Assembly: GCA_019614645.1 (NCBI GenBank)
Contig: JABWDB010000031.1
Coordinates: 558,001 to 622,000 of the forward strand
Reading direction: 5' to 3'
Length of the DNA: 64,000 nt
Source of the DNA: Stratiolaelaps scimitus
Taxonomy: Eukaryota; Arthropoda; Arachnida; Mesostigmata; Laelapidae
Position numbers and translations under genes: made by a program. This document shows, piece by piece, positions 21,511 to 32,432 of the stretch. The notes beneath the pieces are model-generated. The model was given only the letters and a program-made list of their open reading frames with translations. It did not search any database and was not told the DNA's origin. How positions within the stretch are numbered: position 1 is the first letter of the stretch; every line of letters starts with the position of its first letter.

Positions 21511-21649
21511 ATGTGGATACGTGATTATACGTCGTCGAGACGTGCGTTTTTTTTTGTCTCATTTATCGCCCCTCTCGCCGTTGCGACCGTTGACGATTCA
21601 TTTACCGACGAAGAGATTGAGCAACTCTTGAAAGAATATAGAAACGACA
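21511..21649 (+). CDS. Candidate first coding exon of a secreted or membrane protein
   Basis: An ATG in the context TTCAAAATG starts MWIRDYTSSRRAFFFVSFIA followed by PLAVATVDDS and an acidic helix-like segment, FTDEEIEQLLKEYRND. Basic residues, a hydrophobic core and small residues before a polar region are typical of a signal peptide (cleavage perhaps after AVAT). A donor, GACA then GTGGGT, follows at 21649/21650; without splicing the frame stops five bases later. I do not recognise the family and could not find the next exon. The frame is open upstream, so the true start could differ. Confidence 0.35.
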
Positions 21650-21659
21650 GTGGGTAGTT

Positions 21660-22322
21660 GTAGTAGTGGTAGAAAATGGATGAACAGATGTACATTCGGT
21701 GGTCAGTTCGTCATTGAGTAGTTATTGCTATTACGAGTATGCACTGCCAAGAATGAATGCGCTATGCATGTTGTTCTATGTACTTTCTTGGGTTAGCTGT
21801 TACCGGGCACTGCTGGCGATAACCCCCCGGAACAAGTGGCTTCGTGTCACCGGTGTAGTCGTTGTAGGTCAGTGGGGATTATCGGTCAGGTAGATCAGAT
21901 TGAACTGCGGCGGGGGAGCGGGGGGAGGGGGCGCTGCCTACAATCGTGGGTTACTTGTTAAATTCGAGAAAGGGTTCTGCCCTGTGTCGGAGGACAGCCC
22001 GAACTTCGTGAAGGTGATAGCGCAGAGGGTTGTGAACGCTTGAAGCAGCATCCCCACCCATTTTGTGGCAACTCACTTAGCTAGCAAAGGACAAATACTG
22101 TATATAAGCAATTGCTTACATTGCAAAAATAAACCTAATATCATATTGTACCATGGGATATAAAGTACGAAAGCATATTTGAAGCGTTCCTTAAGGTTGT
22201 TCTAATGCAATGATGATTTGCCAGAATTATTAACTATTCCTAGTGACCGCAGCAGACGCGGTGGAAATGAACGTATATATATATAGATTTATATTTGTGT
22301 ACTGAATCTATATTATTGCATT

Positions 22323-22361
<39 letters not shown>

Positions 22362-25000
22362 GGGGTTTTGGTGTAGGTTACTTGACCGAAATGCGATTGC
22401 TGGCATCAGTGCTCGAATTTTGATTAAGCGATCTCTATCTAATCATACTGCTACTAAGGACAACGTATGCTTCTATATTTTGATGATCACTATTCGCCGA
22501 TCACCGAAGTGAATCGTTAACTTGTTCCAGCAACCTGAGCGTTCGTCGGTTACATTGCGACTCAGGTAGATCGAGAAACTACTCTGGTTCAGAGATGCGA
22601 TGATGTCTACCCTCTGTGGTGTCGCTCAACGGCCTCAGAGGTAGAGACTCACCTCGGAATAGTTTCTAGAACCTTGCAACTCTTTAGCGCGCTTCCATTG
22701 AGTTATTGAACTGCTCGCAGCATGGTGTGCCCTAAGAGTCGTCGATGATATATCGATCTCTAGCAGGAATTAAAGAGGAACTCAAACAAAGCGAGATAAC
22801 AGCCAGCTTCGGGTGCCTTTCGATAACCCAGCCGGTGGATTCGTATCCGCCGCGTAGGATTCGAAAACAGCACAATTGGACGTTAAGCGAGTTCGCGATG
22901 ACTCACGACTTCGTTTAAATAAGGGAGTAAATATACCGATTTGAAAAAGGCTAGCTAACACAGCAGCTGGGAACATCCTTCGAGGCAAACTGTGTCAAGT
23001 GTTCAACCGCATTCATATCCGTGTTACATGCATGAACCGTTCAATGCATCTCGCCCCTTTCATTCAAGGCTGTGTGTTGATCCCCTTCAAGAATCCTATT
23101 CTATCTGAAGGAACCTGCTATGTTGGCGTTGGTCATGTTCGTTCTCGTTGTGTTGTTTCAGCGTATTTCGACGCTGTTGCGTTCGATTGCGCATCGGAGT
23201 GAACGCGCCAACTATTCTGTAGAGGTTCTTGCTTCTGCTGCAGCTGGTGATCGATGCGTTACAACAGTCCGAAGCAGTTCCATATTAATACACATGACAC
23301 AGTGAAATAAGTACAGGATGGAACCAACAGCTGTGCGCCAACATTTGCCGTCAGGGGAACTGCAGTACGCTTTGGTGGAAATACAACTGAGATCCATATC
23401 CTTCAAATGCGAAACATACTATATATATTTAAAGATATGTTTAATCGAATGATATATTCATAGCACATGCACACGGAAGAACAGCAGAAGCAATGTAGCC
23501 TAACGGGAACATTGTAGTGGCACTGGGACCAAATGAAACAATATTAATAAACTGGAGAAATCGCGAGTGACAGGGGGGGGGGGTTGTGTGACCATCAACG
23601 ATAGCAATTTGAAGCTAAGGATTCTCTATGTCGCCAGGGGCTGTGTTCGGAAGAGAACTCCATTGTGTAGTGAGCCGTACGACTTTGTGGTTGTTAAAGT
23701 ATTTACGACAGCTCGTAGCGTAGGTCACTTCCGAAACACTGCCGGGAAAAGTTGTGTGACGTTACCGTGCACATCCCTAATGCCTCTGGTTGGAATCACG
23801 TCCAGCTATCCATGTGTATAATATTTTTATTATTATTATGTTTGATTTAGTTCTAGTTCTCAGGCAATAGAGAGGCGCACATAGAAGGGTGGTTGGCTGC
23901 ATGGCTACTTAAGAATGCCATTTTCTAAGTAGCTGTTAAATCAAACATCTCAAACGAACATATCTATAATTTAAAAAAGCACATGGATTAATGCGCCATT
24001 ATACGCTTACTGTTGACATTTCATAGTGATGATGGTGGGTCCGTATATGAAAGGCCATATCGATTACTATCCTATTAACAGAACTACACATCGATTTGAT
24101 TAATCAAGTTTATGGAAACAGGGGAAAGCACTGAAAATTCGATCTGTGGCAAAGCGTCGAGATTGTCCAATTAATGAACACAGTCGTTATGTTATAAATG
24201 AGAAAAAAAGGTCCTACCCACCACTTTCACAACTGCAAGCGTTTTGTTCGACTGAGTCACACCCGGCGACATTTTACCGCAGACATCGTCCAGATGTAAA
24301 TGGCAGATACTTGATGCCACAATGATAATCATCATCATTATCACCACAACCACCACCACCACCGCTGTTAGCGCCAAAATGTGAAGTATCATTCATTATT
24401 GGCATTATTATTTGTCTTTGTCAGCTAAAACGTTGCATTGAATATATATATATATATATCTAGATATCCCATGGTCCCCAGTGAGGTCTGCTGTACGATT
24501 GCTCTTGTGCTTGCTTCAATAGGTCGGAACAAGGTGGAGACAGCCAATCAGTAGGTTGAAGTTATATTGATTGATTGACGCTGCTGCGGCTGCAGCAACT
24601 GCCGATGTTGCCTAATCCGGTGTCTGTTGGGCATAAATGAATAGGGTCGCTTTACCTAATATTGTTGATTATGCTACAAACGAGAACATGATTGTCATTA
24701 GTGACCGCATGGAGAAATACGGCGACACCCCACGATAAGTAAAGTTGAGTGAACTGATCGTTATTTTAATCCGTTCTTTTTTCTATTTTTGTGAAGTGGT
24801 GTTGGGCAACGTTCGAAAAGCATTCGATACAATTATCTCCGTCGTTCGAATTCACGTTTACATCAGAGTTCGAAAGGGAGAGACACTCAGCGTCCGCGCG
24901 GTGGTTTGGACGACGAAGTCTTTAGCGGAGAAAGGACGGAGGTCACAGGATTCGGGCCCCGTGGCGTGGCATTCCCAGTGGCCCGAATTCTGTATTCTCC
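21660..25000. other. No gene recognised
   Basis: About 3.3 kb with short unsupported frames, G homopolymers (11 G near 23573-23583), a TA run at 22326-22360 and another at about 24440-24458. It may be a long intron of the gene beginning at 21511 or upstream. Confidence 0.4.
22326..22360. repeat. (TA)n microsatellite
   Basis: Perfect TA run in non-coding sequence. Confidence 0.9.
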
Positions 25001-25003
25001 ATC

Positions 25004-25066
25004 TCTCTCTCTCTCACTCTCTTTCTCTCGGAAGGTATAAAATAGCGTGCCCTTCATTGTGACAAC
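25004..25066 (+). promoter_or_regulatory. Candidate core promoter: CT tract plus TATA box
   Basis: A CT-rich tract (GAGA-factor-like) is followed by GGTATAAAATAGCG at about 25034-25047 and, 20-30 bases on, by TTCATTG, an initiator-like pyrimidine context. This layout fits an arthropod TATA promoter firing to the right. No convincing coding frame follows directly, so it is unproven. Confidence 0.25.
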
Positions 25067-25150
25067 AGAGATATAGCGGTGCACGTGTTATATGTGCTTG
25101 CCCAAAACTCGTTTAACAATCTTAGTCTTGTGACATCTCAGTGCATATTA

Positions 25151-25162
25151 GATACACGGTTG

Positions 25163-25220
<58 letters not shown>

Positions 25221-25235
25221 TGAACAACTGTGTTA
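25151..25235. repeat. (TA)n tract with inverted unique arms
   Basis: A TA run (25166-25217) is flanked on the left by ACACGGTTGTTCA and on the right by TGAACAACTGTGTT, which are reverse complements with one mismatch. The whole unit can fold as a long hairpin or cruciform. Confidence 0.7.
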
Positions 25236-25699
25236 GAAGAATACTACTGGGCAGAAGAATACTAAAAATAATAATTTATCTTAATTATTATTTATTGTTG
25301 TTGTTGTGACTGACAACGATCCACGACGACGATCAATCAATCAACCGGTAGACGTACATTTGAGAAACAGTATTGTGGCATACATTTCACGAATACACTG
25401 TTATCTTCAGTTGATAATAATAATAATATTAATACATGGAAACCTAGATTTTCATACGAGTTCTTCGAGTGGATCTCTCAGTGATAGGGCTGGGATATTA
25501 TTTCAAACCAGTTTCGTTGTTAATCTTACAGATCGTCGAACATGATCTGTTCACACAAGAAGAGTTCCTCACGAATCTCTTCAAAAAAAGCTCACCCAAC
25601 TAGATACTATATTAGTCAGTAATGATGAAACGTCATTTGCGTTTAATAACGCAACCACTACGCTGATTGGTTGTATTATCATTCGTAATAATTGTATAA

Positions 25700-25775
25700 T
25701 TAGTATCGGCTTTTTTTTAGAGAATAGGAAATTTTCTTCAAACGCACGGACATCACTAGAGATCATTCTAATCTC
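25700..25775 (-). repeat. Dispersed repeat, copy 1 of a pair
   Basis: On the plus strand GAAATTTTC, TCAAACG and ACGGACA recur in the same order and spacing at 58752-58785. On the minus strand the two copies read VRAFEENFLFSKKK and VRTFDENFPLSEKK, with mostly conservative changes. It may be a fragment of a transposon coding region; the family is unknown. Confidence 0.4.
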
Positions 25776-25799
25776 CATAAGGATGGGTCGATCCAGTGC

Positions 25800-27199
25800 A
25801 GAGTTGTCGTTAATGACGAAACGCCTCTGCCTGCTTGAATCGGCTTAAATCTTTTCATTTGTCCCTAGATAAAAATGAGAATTTTCTAACTGTCATCAGT
25901 TACATCTTCGCTCATGGCCGTCGCTGCGCGGCCGTGACACGTACTCAGCAGATCAGACCAGGTGAAATTATGAGGGCCCTTCTAAAATTAATTGCGGATT
26001 GGGACTTGGGGGTAGCCCAGCAGCGAATACTATTTTCTAGGACCGACCACAATAGAAGCAATGAGGTAACATTGTACGCTGTCCCGATAGCTGGACCTAT
26101 CTTGAGCCAGATATGAGTAATACCACTTGGAGCACTATCGATACGTCCAATCTTGATATATATATATATATATTTGCTCAAGGACTGGTTCAACTGTTTG
26201 TGACCAGAAATTTCCCCTAAATTTGTTCCTTAAATAGTGTTCGTCAGCAAACATAAGTAGTATATACATATACCTTGTACTTTTCCCACTGTTATCGAAA
26301 GATAGCCAAGTTTCAAGGGCCACTTCATGTTCGAGCGGGGGGGGGGGGGGTATCGCTCGCATTAATAGTAATAGCTCTATTGAATAAGCCTCTATTGCCT
26401 AAGCCGGATATAGAGCTAAGCATATACCGCGTGCGCAGTTCCTCATTCCGCTTGATATGTGTTTGCTTCTTTTGAGGTTTGCGAGCAACGTTCTGTATCT
26501 CCATGGAATGATAGGTAGGCCGCTTTGTCCAATAGTAAAGAACTAGTGATCATAAGAAGGCAAAAAAAGGACCCAATTTACCAAATGCTTCGTCGTTATG
26601 CTACCAACATGCGGGTGAAAACTCAATGAGCATCACGGGATTGAGGGTATAACAATTCATTCGTATGAGTACCATCACTGGCGTTGTTGCATTAGGCCGT
26701 AGCCAGCCACAACAATAACGAGCAACCACTCAACAGAATATGGTGAACTTCTAAGTTAGACATGCTGTTGGTACCATGCTCCTGCCGATTAAACTGCAGT
26801 ACTCGATAAGGAGTCTTGTTTCTAACGCATCTCCTACAGATGCGTCTACCAAACTCTTCTATAGTGCATAAACATGAATCAGCTTATTTTATTCCACCTA
26901 GATGGCACTGCTATTGGTACTCCGCGTTTACAATTTGACTCGTATTCTACGCGTTCAGGGGGTTCACCAACTTCAGACTTAGTGACCCATTTAGGTCTGG
27001 CAATTATCTACACACATTCACACGGACACATGCGGCCAGTGGCGTAGAGAGACCTGCTGTTATGAGTAATATCAGCAAAGAGCATAGTCAGGCTGGAAGT
27101 CCGATGCGGGCCGAGAATGGGGACTAGATATGGGATACCGGAAGCTTCGCTCGAAAACACCAACACTATTTGCATGCTAACTTTTACTTTAGATACCTC

Positions 27200-27282
<83 letters not shown>

Positions 27283-28840
27283 CGTTTCCTTAATCTCATA
27301 CCAAGTCAGGACTGGCTTTGAAACTTACAATGTCATGTGGGAGACAAACAAGCATATGTTGCCATTGTTCATCATGGTGGAAAACCCACACTCATGCTCT
27401 ATGATCGGTGCACTCGTATGTACTAATTGGAAATCTGAGTGTTGTTCAACAACTTATTTCAAACTCAGTTGATTGTGGCAATATGATTAGCAAGTGGTGT
27501 AACAAAGCCAGCTGTTCGGTTTAATACATGAGTCCATATCGCGAATATCGCATCTTCGTTTGTGACAGTTTGCTCAGATCAGCTATATGATGGTATTGAA
27601 TCAATTATTGACGTGGACGTATAGTATAATTCAAATCACCACTAATAGGACAATACAATGGAGAGCTGTGCATTTTCGGCCAAGGTCCCTCATGAACAGG
27701 CGTCTTATCTAAACATTCATGAGCCTGTGAGTCTATGCACAGTTTGTGAGTTTGTGTCACTCAGTGATACAATTAGCATGTTTTTTGTTCCCGTGGATGG
27801 CGTCGTTTACATGATGGACCTCAAATGCCATAACACCAGCAGCAGCATCAATTAATGGCGTACCTTTTTCCCGTCATTTGACTAAATCGAAAAGCTCACG
27901 ACCGCTGTCGGCATAAAGTTGACGAATACAGAAAGCCCACATCCAGCTGGTGCATCGGCGATGTCTGTTCTATGTATGACAAATGCTACTGCCTTATTAA
28001 TTAGTAATTTACCATGTGTGTGTGACGTCTGTTTAGCTTTGAAAACGCATGGGTCAATGTGGCCATGTTTATTCAGGCGTGATAACTATCTTTCTATGAC
28101 AACTGGTGTGACTCACGGCCTCCGTGTTTAAGCGCGATTAGAGTTAAACTCGAGTACCAAAGGGAGGGTCCTGACAATTAATTAGTTTATTCCGAAGTCC
28201 GACGTGTGACACCAATACTTAATATCTGGTTTTGAAATTAAGTTATTCTCAACTTGGCATTTTGCCCTTCAAAGCTTCCGCGAAGGTTTCGTACCCACAG
28301 AATGGATCTGATTTTCGTTTTAGAAATGAACATTACTACGCTGCCTTATATATTGGCAATCCTCCACGACGACTGTATTATATTCATCTAGATAAACAAT
28401 ATCCGCCGCGGCAATAGTTGGGTACAGAAACTCCTCGAGTGCTAAACTCATCCATCCTACAGGTTTCTTCCGATGTATTGTGGCTGCTTACGGCTTTTAG
28501 CGAAAAATGCTTATTTTCGTTCGACACCACTTTGCCTTCGTAACGAAACACACATATGCGGCTTTTAGTACGTGGACCCCCTTTTCGATACCACGTCTGC
28601 AACTATTCTACCGGTCTTGGGCTAGAATCGTCTTCTCGATTGTCGCCTTATGCTGTTGGGTCGCCCATGTGTCAGAGTGTGCTTATGCATCATAACGGCA
28701 CAGAGGTTGCCGACGTGCATCCGCAGTCGATATTCGCTCACTCTTACTTGTGACAGTGGCAGGGAGCCAGGATAGACGACTAGCCGGCTACACACCCGAT
28801 CATACGCGTCAGATCGTTGTCGGGTTGAGCGTGACACGGA
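25800..28840. other. No gene recognised
   Basis: About 3 kb of ordinary-looking non-coding sequence with a 14-G homopolymer at about 26337-26350, short TA runs and the 27203-27276 microsatellite. Reading frames at 27658-27855 and 27919-28131 have no recognisable features. Confidence 0.4.
27203..27276. repeat. (TA)n microsatellite
   Basis: Perfect 74-base TA run in non-coding sequence. Confidence 0.95.
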
Positions 28841-28846
28841 CGTGAC

Positions 28847-28920
28847 ATGGATCCGGCCGATCGCAGCTGGAACACTCCCTGCTTTGACAGCGACGATGAA
28901 GGAGGACCGTTACCTTGTGC
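28847..28920 (+). CDS. Weak candidate first exon, acidic N-terminus
   Basis: GTGACATGG opens MDPADRSWNTPCFDSDDEGG then PLPC and meets a donor, GC then GTAGGT, at 28920. The ATG context is good and the peptide looks protein-like, but it is only 24 residues. It does not join in frame to the FERM exon at 32433 through the acceptor I tested at 32416. No partner exon is known. Confidence 0.15.
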
Positions 28921-29289
28921 GTAGGTTGACGGCTAGCTCGTGCTGATACCGGTAGTAATGATGGTAGTCTAATCTGTGATGTGTCCCGCAAAGTGTGTGT
29001 GTGGCGCAACAAGTGTATAGAATTGATTTCTTTTTGTTCATACTCAGCTTTGCTGTGGTATTAGCTCTAGATAGCAGGAGGATATCTCAGGTGTCATGTG
29101 CAAATCTCATCGTCTCGGTGATGCTTGTCGGAAGCTGTGACGCTATCGTTCAGAGTGCAATGTCTGGCTTGATCTCGTCAGATGAAATTACGTAGCAGGC
29201 ACACTCTCGCTAATTAGAAGGGATGTTACCTTCGAGCCGTGAAAGAAGACCGCTCACTCCCTTCAGATACACCTATCTAGAACAGGAAA

Positions 29290-29345
29290 TGTTTCCGGGC
29301 AGACTTTCAGCCAACGTTTAACGTCCACTGTACCTCTATCTATTA
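29290..29345 (-). mobile_element. SINE-like fragment, family B, short copy
   Basis: The minus strand reads ACGTTAAACGTTGGCT then GTCTGCCCGGAAACATTT, matching the core of the copies at 3543-3640 and 62443-62640. Only the core is visible. Confidence 0.35.
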
Positions 29346-30730
29346 AGTGGTTATATTTAACCGCCAATGGTTCGACGTTCCTATGTTTTTTGCAACACTT
29401 TGTGCAATTTATTAGTGAGTAAGCCCAGGGTGCAATACGAGGGCAAGCTAATAGTTAATAGCAAACAAGGCAGTTTTAACTCGCTCGGACCCATCCATTG
29501 TACATATATATGTATAATAGGTGGGTCAGCCGTACAACGCGAAATGATAATTTGTTCATTCAGATTAGCTAAAACCTTTTCTAGCGTGAAGCTGATAACT
29601 ACCGTTCTTTTGGGTACACGCCACGTGCTGTGTAACGTGCGTAACCTCGTGATATTGTTTCATGTACATTTGACGTTTACGTAGCCGTTAATAACTAAGG
29701 CTACCTATTGCCTTGGTCGGTCGGTCCCTCGTTAAGACCCCGGAGCAAGAGAGATGTCGACAATTTGCGACCTCCATCGGCGTTATCGTGCTAAATACTA
29801 TTTGTTGTGTCTGCCACCATTGAATGTATATGGCAACTTTTGGCAACCTGTCGCTCGCCTGTGCTACCATAGCTTGCGCGGTCTTGTCTCGGCGGATGTT
29901 GATTCAGGTCGATAGTAGTACTCGTGGTGAAGCTGCGTCGCCGCCTGTGGGCCATGTGTTTTTCGACAGAGAAGAATGGCAGGGATGAACTGGATTCTCC
30001 GACAGGCAGAGAAACATATATAATGTGATTAGTCCTTTTCTTGAGTCAATACTTTGAATTGGTCTATGGTCCTGATTCAAGTAACGTATGAGTTTGGAGC
30101 GAATTTTGGAAACCTTACACAGGGTACGGTTACCTACGAGTTTCTGTTTCCGGGAGATTATGCCACCAACATCAACAACAATTCCCATCTTAGGTGTGCC
30201 TCGCAGACGTTCGTGGGATCACGCACACCTGCTTCTGGTTCATGAGTAGACCTATCGACGGTATATAGAGTCTGCACTGGGACGAACAACGATGTGCTCC
30301 GATTCTATTGCCGCTTTTATAGCGGGTCCTTTATTCGTTTGCTACGATCGACGCGTGCTATATAATAATCTAAGAGCAAACAAGAAGTTATGGCTACCGT
30401 TGGATGTTATGTGACTGAAACCTTGAGCGCTGCCATAGTAGATCCCGCGAAGTTAGTGGGCCGTGAAGAGGTGGCCAAGTCTTTAATATACATTAGGAAT
30501 GGTGCCGTTCATATGGATTAATCGCTGTCTGCGGAGCAGTATTCATTATCGCGATTGAGTCGTTTTTTCAACATTGTCGAAATTCGTAAATATCCATGAT
30601 GCTCTATGGTATTATTCAATCGAGCCCAATCGTGAGCCACAGCCCAGTCAGAGGAGGTATGTGTAGCTCTCACCGTCCTCAAAACGTTATGTGTTCAGTT
30701 TTCGGCTCCGCCGTCATTAGATAAAGATAC

Positions 30731-30746
30731 GTATATATACATACAT

Positions 30747-30780
<34 letters not shown>

Positions 30781-30798
30781 ACATATATATATATATAT
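30731..30798. repeat. TA/CA-interrupted microsatellite
   Basis: TATATACATA-type repeat directly abutting the long hairpin that starts near 30795. Confidence 0.9.
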
Positions 30799-30942
30799 CT
30801 CCAAAACAATCTATAGTATTTATTGACTTACACATTTGCATACGGCATATACCTACTTGTCCAATACAAATCTTGGGCAAGTATGTATACGCTGTATGCA
30901 AATGTATAAGTCTATAAATACTATAGCTTGTTTAGGGGACAT
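30795..30942. repeat. Long near-perfect inverted repeat (148-base hairpin)
   Basis: Arms 30795-30859 and 30878-30942 are reverse complements with about ten mismatches in 65. The loop itself continues to pair (CCAA with TTGG), leaving an apical loop of about eight bases, TACAAATC. The arms hold unique sequence, for example ACATTTGCATAC against GTATGCAAATGT, so this is not just the adjacent TA repeat. It could be a palindromic MITE, a miRNA-like precursor or a hairpin siRNA source. The sequence alone cannot separate these. Confidence 0.85.
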
Positions 30943-31027
30943 TTTAAGGCAATCTCATGAAATGTTCTCTCGATGGCCTATTTTCATGCTTAATTAAGCT
31001 CATCCCAATTACTTACATTTATATGTA

Positions 31028-31061
<34 letters not shown>

Positions 31062-31072
31062 TTTATATATAT
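31028..31072. repeat. (TA)n - poly(T) - (TA)n tract
   Basis: TA repeat, then about 20 T, then TA again. Low complexity only; a reverse-oriented poly(A) tail of a retrotransposed sequence is a possible source but no body is recognisable. Confidence 0.7.
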
Positions 31073-31315
31073 GTACTGTCAGACTGGCAATCGTTTTTTG
31101 TCCTTAAGTTTCCTTCATCACGTCTCTTGTCCTTAATTCTATCATTGGGTGACACTGATGACGTGTGTGTCCGTGGGTGCACCTACGTATCAACGTGATA
31201 TCAACATGTGAATTCCATCCATTGATATTTGAGCATACAATTTCTATTGACATCAACATCATCAGCATTATCACCGTTCGTAATGTCTTATGTACCACTA
31301 TGAGATGATCCATCC

Positions 31316-31400
31316 ATCCATTGATTGATCGATTGATTGATTGATTGGAAGATGTCGAATGTGTGTCTGTGTTCAAGCCGAGGACCAATCGATGTCTGTA

Positions 31401-31433
<33 letters not shown>

Positions 31434-31437
31434 GTGT
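31316..31437. repeat. (GATT)n and (CT)n low-complexity tracts
   Basis: ATTGATTGATTG-type repeat at 31320-31347 and CT repeat at 31401-31435, leading into the CAG/CAA-rich block upstream of the FERM gene. Confidence 0.8.
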
Positions 31438-31499
31438 TTGTATCTCTTGTACGTTCTTATAGTTAAGGCTCGTCTGTTCGCTCTGCCGTCCCTCATCGT

Positions 31500-32432
31500 G
31501 TTCGCTGACTGACTGACTGATTGACCTCTACGCCACACCACACAGCAACAACAACAACAGCAACAAAGCGCAACTACACCACGCAGCAACAGCAACAATA
31601 GCAGCAACAGCAGCAGCAACAACAACGACAACAACAGCTTGTGCTGCCACTCACGCCCACCTCTGATCAGCATCGATTAGTTACCATCAGCTAGCACCAG
31701 CAGACATCAGCCGCCAACAACCGCAGTACATCGTCCATCCGTTGATTCTCCCATCGATCTAGTAGTAGTATCTATGACCAACAAAGAGAATCGGTAGTAG
31801 TGGCAGTCTTTGAAAGCATTGTCCCTCCTTCAGAAATCGCGTAGCGGGCGTTGAGTGCACGGACGCACTCCACACGGGTGCGCAGGAGACGGAGTGTGTC
31901 GACTCGTGCGGATAACGGTGACACCACCTCGAGCGTCGTCATCGTCAGGCGGCTGGTGATCACCAGGAAGATCATATGGCGGTGGTTGCAGGGGCGGCGG
32001 TTGCAGCGGCAGCGGCGGCGGCTGCTGCTGTAGCAGCAATCTCTTCGGGAGTCGTGCGTGGAACGCGCAGCCGCGTCGCGGAGCGATCCTCGTAGTCAAT
32101 AAGCGGAATTGCTCACCGGGTCCTGCTCACCACGACGACGACGAGCGATCTGTCCCACGCAAAAAAGACGAAATCATTCGGCCGAATCGACAAACGGATA
32201 GGCCGGATCCACACACGCACACAGGCATACACAGAGAGACGAGGCTATGGTTGAGGGCATCTAGGGCTGCAATCCGCAAGAGAGCTGCGAATCGGATAGT
32301 GCACTTTTTTTCTGGCTTGGTTTTCGATTTGGGTATCGCTGTGCGAGCAACGTGAGCACTCGAGTGGAAGCTGTGGATGCTTCCGAGATCTGTTGTCGTT
32401 CTCGTTGATTTGCTAGCGTCTAACGGGTGACA
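31500..32432 (+). promoter_or_regulatory. Presumed promoter / 5' UTR of the FRMD4-like gene
   Basis: GC-rich, CAA/CAG-repetitive sequence (31540-31640) and CpG-rich sequence up to the start codon, like the block at 18.8-20.9 kb. An in-frame TAA at 32421 closes the frame twelve bases before the chosen ATG. The CAA/CAG stretch reads as Gln or Asn runs on the plus strand and Leu runs on the minus strand, neither supported as coding. Confidence 0.4.

Noticed and set aside
31104..31673. 189-codon minus-strand frame with a poly-Leu run
   Set aside because: Antisense of the CAA/CAG repeat in the leader of the FERM gene.
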